From Pseudomonadota bacterium (GTDB taxonomy: Bacteria > Desulfobacterota > Desulfobulbia > Desulfobulbales > SURF-16): DNA of 64,000 nt. Below are positions 60,985 through 64,000 of this stretch, one piece after another. The translations under genes and the position numbers were made by a program. The notes beneath the pieces are model-generated. The model saw only the letters and a list, made by a program, of their open reading frames with translations. It had not been told where the DNA came from and ran no database searches. The stretch is from positions 1-64,000 of the forward strand of contig JAHILF010000005.1 in assembly GCA_018897105.1 (NCBI GenBank). Direction: 5' to 3'. How positions within the stretch are numbered: position 1 is the first letter of the stretch; the number at the start of each line of letters is the position of its first letter.

Positions 60985-61473
60985 ATGTCAGCTGATAATT
61001 ATCTGCAGATTACCGGAATAAAGGGCGAAAGTACGGATGACAAACATAAGGATTGGATCGAGATTCTTTCCTTTAACTGGGGCGTTTCCCAGATGGCCTC
61101 GGCCTCCCAGAGTACCTCCGGCGGCGGGACCAGCCAGCGGGCCGATTTCCAGGATCTCTCCATCGTCAAGTTGATGGACAGCGCCTCGCCATTGTTGTTC
61201 AAGGCCTGCGCCACAGGCGTACATCTCGATGAGGTGAAACTGGAGCTGTGCCGCGCCGGCGGCGATAAGCTGCTCTACATGGAGTACATCATGAACAATG
61301 TCATTATCAGTTCGCTCAGCGTCGGCGGCGGTGGCGGCGGCGAACCCACGGAATCGGTCACCTTCAACTACGGCAAGATCAAGTTGAATTATATCAAGCA
61401 GGCCCGCAAGGGCGGCGGCGCCTCGGGCAACGTGCCTGCCGGCTGGGATCTTCAGAACAACAAGGACTTTTAA
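60985..61473 (+). CDS. hcp: T6SS tube protein Hcp (TssD)
   Basis: The 162-residue protein is of Hcp1 type: MSADNYLQITGIKGESTDDK, WIEILSFNWGVSQMAS, FQDLSIVKLMDSASPLLFKA, and C-terminal ESVTFNYGKIKLNYI. It forms hexameric rings that stack into the inner tube and can carry effectors. AAAGGAGGAG precedes the ATG, a strong site fitting high expression. It sits between tssC and tssE. Confidence 0.96.
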   Translation: MSADNYLQITGIKGESTDDKHKDWIEILSFNWGVSQMASASQSTSGGGTSQRADFQDLSIVKLMDSASPLLFKACATGVHLDEVKLELCRAGGDKLLYMEYIMNNVIISSLSVGGGGGGEPTESVTFNYGKIKLNYIKQARKGGGASGNVPAGWDLQNNKDF

Positions 61474-61491
61474 GCCGCTAAGACCGTGCTG

Positions 61492-61962
61492 ATGAAAAAG
61501 AGCCAGGCGGCCCAGGCCTCCATACTGAGCAGGCTCGTGGACCAGGAACCTGCTGTCACCCATGAGCCTGCTCAGCAACTTTTCTCCGTTGGTCAGATCA
61601 AGGATGCCGTAGCGCGGGATCTGGAAAATCTCCTGAATACCAGGAGAAATATCATTACCCCGCCTGCTTCGTACCGGGAGGTCGGCAACTCCCTGTTTGT
61701 CTATGGTCTGCCTGATTTCACCAGCCGGAACCCGGCCCACATCGCGGTGCGGTCCCAGTTGCGTCTGGAAATTGAAAAGACCATCTCCCATTTTGAACCG
61801 CGGTTGAAAAATGTTGCCGTGCATATTGATTCCCCCGGGGCAATGGGCAGGAATCTGCAATTCAGAATTACCGGGGTGTTGGTGGTGGAATCCATAGCCG
61901 AACAGGTGGTTTTCGACACCAGTTTTGATTTGAACAGAAGCAGATACTCCATCCTGAAGTAG
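61492..61962 (+). CDS. tssE: T6SS baseplate protein TssE (gp25-like)
   Basis: The 156-residue protein has the gp25/lysozyme-like fold of TssE: SQAAQASILSRLVDQEPA, then the family motifs IKDAVARDLENLLNTR, EVGNSLFVYGLPDFTSRNPA, LRLEIEKTISHFEPRLKNVA. The start is ATG 61492; the GTG two codons earlier is less likely. TssE joins TssFGK in the baseplate wedge. It lies 18 bp after hcp. Confidence 0.93.
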   Translation: MKKSQAAQASILSRLVDQEPAVTHEPAQQLFSVGQIKDAVARDLENLLNTRRNIITPPASYREVGNSLFVYGLPDFTSRNPAHIAVRSQLRLEIEKTISHFEPRLKNVAVHIDSPGAMGRNLQFRITGVLVVESIAEQVVFDTSFDLNRSRYSILK

Positions 61963-62018
61963 CCGGGCAGGGATGGGTTTACCGAGCTGTATTACTTCAG
62001 GATTTTTTTGAGACGGTC

Positions 62019-63824
62019 ATGGATGATGCACTGCTGAGCTATTACGAGCGGGAACTGAGCTATGTCAGGCAGATGGGAGCGGAGTTTGCCCGCAAATATC
62101 CCAAGATTGCCGGCCGGCTTCTCCTGGAGCGCGACAGATCGACGGATCCCCACACGGAAAGGCTGATTGAGGCCTTTGCCTTTATCAGCGGCCGTATCCA
62201 CAAAAAAATTGATGATGATTTCCCGGAGATCACGGAATCGTTATTCAATATCATCTACCCCCATTACAATAATCCGATTCCGTCGCTGACCATCGTCCGT
62301 TTTGAGCCGATCATGCAGAACATCTCCGAGGCGGGCTATCTCATCGACCGCGGCACAAAACTCTATTCCCGGGCGGTCAATAGCACTCCGTGCCAGTTCC
62401 GAACCTGCCAGCCGGTGCACATCTGGCCGGTGGAGGTGGTCTCAGCCGGTTTCAAGGATCCCAAGGTGCTGAAGAAAGGCGCCCAGCAGGCCATTCATCT
62501 CCAACTCAAGACAAATAACAAGATTCCTTTTTCCAGCCTGGCCTGGCAAAACCTGCGCTTCTTCCTGCATGGCCAGCATGAGCACGTCTTCAACCTCTAC
62601 GAGCTGCTGTTCAATAATGTCTGCCATGTGGAATGCGAAGCTCCGGGCGGCCAGGGGCCGGCGCGCAGCATCTCCCTGGGAGCGTCAGCCGTCACTCCGG
62701 TGGGCTTTGACGATGAGGAGGGTATCCTGCCGTTTTCCCAGAGATCCTTTCCCGGCTATCGCCTGCTGTTCGAGTACTTTTCCTTTGCCGAGAAATTTCT
62801 TTTTTTCGATCTGCAGGGGCTGAACCGGGTAAAGGAGGCAAAGATCGATGACACTCTGGACATCTGGATCTATCTGAACAGAACCGCTAAATCCAACCTG
62901 ATTATCAGCAGGGACACCTTCTGTCTCAATGCGGCGCCGGCAATCAATCTCTTTTCCAAGACCGCCGAGCCCATCCGGGTTGAGCAGCGCAAGACCGAAT
63001 ACCAGGTGGTGCCGGATATTCGGCGCCAGGACGCCATGGAGGTGTACAGTATTGACCGGGTCACCGCCTCCCTGGGGGCCAAGGCAGGGGATCTGTTCGA
63101 ATACCGGCCGTTCTACTCCATGCGCCACCACCTGCGGGAGGACGACGAAAACAGCAGGCAGGCCTTCTGGCATATCCAGCGGCGGCAGTCGGAAAGAAAA
63201 GGGGACAACGGCACCGATGTCTATCTCTCCTTTACCGATTTGGATTTCCAGCCCACGGATCCGGGGGTGGAGATCCTGACCATTCATACCACATGCACCA
63301 ACCGGGACCTGCCATCCCGGCTGCCCATCGGCGCCCCTGACGGAGATTTTGATCTGGAGATCGCCGCCCCCCTGGCCAGGGTTGTCGGTATCATGAAACC
63401 GACGCCCACCCGACGGCCCTCATTGGGAGGGGCGCTGCACTGGCGTTTGATTTCGCACCTGTCCCTGAACTATCTCTCCATTGTTGAGGGAGGAGAAGAG
63501 GCGCTCAGGGAAATCCTCCGGCTCTATGATTTTGATAACTCCCCTGCCACCAGGCAGCAGATCAACGGCATCACCCGTCTGAGCTCCCGTTTCATCACCA
63601 AGCGGATGGGGCGCTCAATGGGGCGGGGAGTGCAGGTTGTCATTGAATTCGACGAAGACAAGTATGTCGGTACGGGCATCTTTCTCTTTGCCAGTGTTCT
63701 GGAAAGGTTTCTGGGCCAGTATGTTTCGGTCAATTCCTTCATTCAGATGGTGGCACGGACCATTCAGAATAAAGAGGTGTTGAAGGAGTGGGCTCCGAGA
63801 AGCGGCAACCGAATTCTTCTTTAG
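62019..63824 (+). CDS. tssF: T6SS baseplate protein TssF
   Basis: The 601-residue protein matches TssF/VasA: LLSYYERELSYVRQMGAEFA, FARKYPKIAGRLLLERDRST, DPHTERLIEAFAFISGRIHK, FNIIYPHYNNPIPSLTIVRF, and C-terminal GRGVQVVIEFDEDKYVGTGI, FASVLERFLGQYVSVNSFIQ. It is the largest wedge component of the baseplate. It overlaps the start of tssG by 37 bp. Confidence 0.96.
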   Translation: MDDALLSYYERELSYVRQMGAEFARKYPKIAGRLLLERDRSTDPHTERLIEAFAFISGRIHKKIDDDFPEITESLFNIIYPHYNNPIPSLTIVRFEPIMQNISEAGYLIDRGTKLYSRAVNSTPCQFRTCQPVHIWPVEVVSAGFKDPKVLKKGAQQAIHLQLKTNNKIPFSSLAWQNLRFFLHGQHEHVFNLYELLFNNVCHVECEAPGGQGPARSISLGASAVTPVGFDDEEGILPFSQRSFPGYRLLFEYFSFAEKFLFFDLQGLNRVKEAKIDDTLDIWIYLNRTAKSNLIISRDTFCLNAAPAINLFSKTAEPIRVEQRKTEYQVVPDIRRQDAMEVYSIDRVTASLGAKAGDLFEYRPFYSMRHHLREDDENSRQAFWHIQRRQSERKGDNGTDVYLSFTDLDFQPTDPGVEILTIHTTCTNRDLPSRLPIGAPDGDFDLEIAAPLARVVGIMKPTPTRRPSLGGALHWRLISHLSLNYLSIVEGGEEALREILRLYDFDNSPATRQQINGITRLSSRFITKRMGRSMGRGVQVVIEFDEDKYVGTGIFLFASVLERFLGQYVSVNSFIQMVARTIQNKEVLKEWAPRSGNRILL

Positions 63825-64000
63825 CGGAAAGTCTTTTTGAGGAATTTTATAACTTTTCCTTTTTTAAGGCGGTGGACCTGCTGGAGAAACTGTCCCCGGA
63901 CTGCAAACCCCTGGGCCAGACCCTTGATCCCCGCCGGGAAGCGGTGCGTTTTTCCGTCAGACCGGGTCTGGAATTTGCGCCGAGCGACATCGCCGGTCTC
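63788..64000 (+). CDS. tssG: T6SS baseplate protein TssG (5' part only)
   Basis: From a GTG at 63788 the frame reads SLAESLFEEFYNFSFFKAVD, LLEKLSPDCKPLGQTLDPRR, then EAVRFSVRPGLEFAPSDIAG to the window edge. The F-F-x-A-V-x-L-L-E and V-R-F-x-x-x-P-x-L-x-F-x-P-S-D-I patterns are the TssG/VasB N-terminus. AAAGAGG lies about 10 nt before the GTG. The gene is cut by the window end (71 codons visible). tssH and tssI presumably lie further right. Confidence 0.88.
   Translation, partial: MGSEKRQPNSSLAESLFEEFYNFSFFKAVDLLEKLSPDCKPLGQTLDPRREAVRFSVRPGLEFAPSDIAGL

Overview
The window looks like a chromosomal segment of a Gram-negative deltaproteobacterium-type organism (Desulfobacterota, perhaps Desulfobulbales). 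This is inferred from gene content. It carries lipid A genes with LpxI instead of LpxH, a PxxKW cysteine-rich protein, several sigma-54 activators, a lone c-type cytochrome and a type VI secretion system (T6SS). Coding sequence is moderately GC-rich, and the intergenic spaces hold many dispersed palindromic repeats. No rRNA, tRNA, CRISPR array or complete insertion sequence was seen.

Layout. 1-3.7 kb (mostly minus strand): an endonuclease/exonuclease/phosphatase protein, a DUF1835 protein, a helical protein, a DUF1737 protein and the decayed tail of a cyclopropane-fatty-acid synthase. 4.1-4.5 kb: a DUF1330 gene with a frameshift. 4.7-7.4 kb: a histidine kinase and NtrC-type regulator pair. 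7.9-13.2 kb: two small proteins and a 1381-residue SNF2 helicase. 13.4-16.3 kb (plus strand): a metallo-beta-lactamase-fold hydrolase, an AI-2E/PerM transporter and a Bax-inhibitor-1 protein, interrupted by a 177-bp MITE-like element. 16.4-25.6 kb: an accessory cassette. 25.6-29.8 kb: a membrane-anchored unknown, a CheY-like protein, PxxKW and PilC. 29.8-38.6 kb: enolase, IHF, lpxD-fabZ-lpxA-lpxI, a MurU/AmgK-like pair and der. 39-46.2 kb: an enhancer-binding protein with a degenerate receiver, DUF3467, a NUDIX-membrane fusion, an M4 metallopeptidase, SapC and cytochrome c. 46.5-64 kb: a long T6SS operon running off the right edge.

The best candidate for an undescribed system is the cassette at 16.7-25.5 kb. 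It encodes (1) a TIR-STAND-TPR protein, (2) an 1809-residue protein with two alpha/beta-hydrolase domains followed by a CHAT protease domain and a helical tail, and (3) a 105-residue RyR-domain protein. The genes are close together on one strand. A 140-bp inverted-repeat element lies upstream and a strong hairpin terminator downstream. TIR, STAND, CHAT and RyR are all domains found in bacterial conflict systems, so I infer an inducible immunity or abortive-infection module: TPR/STAND sensing, possible TIR NAD+ hydrolysis, and lipase or protease effectors. This rests on motif reading only.

The T6SS operon runs unknown-unknown-tssJ-tssK-tssL-tssM-tagF-tagJ-tssA-tssB-tssC-hcp-tssE-tssF-tssG(partial). 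It covers the membrane complex, sheath, tube and most of the baseplate. ClpV (TssH) and VgrG (TssI) are not in the window. The first two genes look like accessory components of the same operon; one has cysteine clusters and three repeated Thr-Val motifs in its tail.
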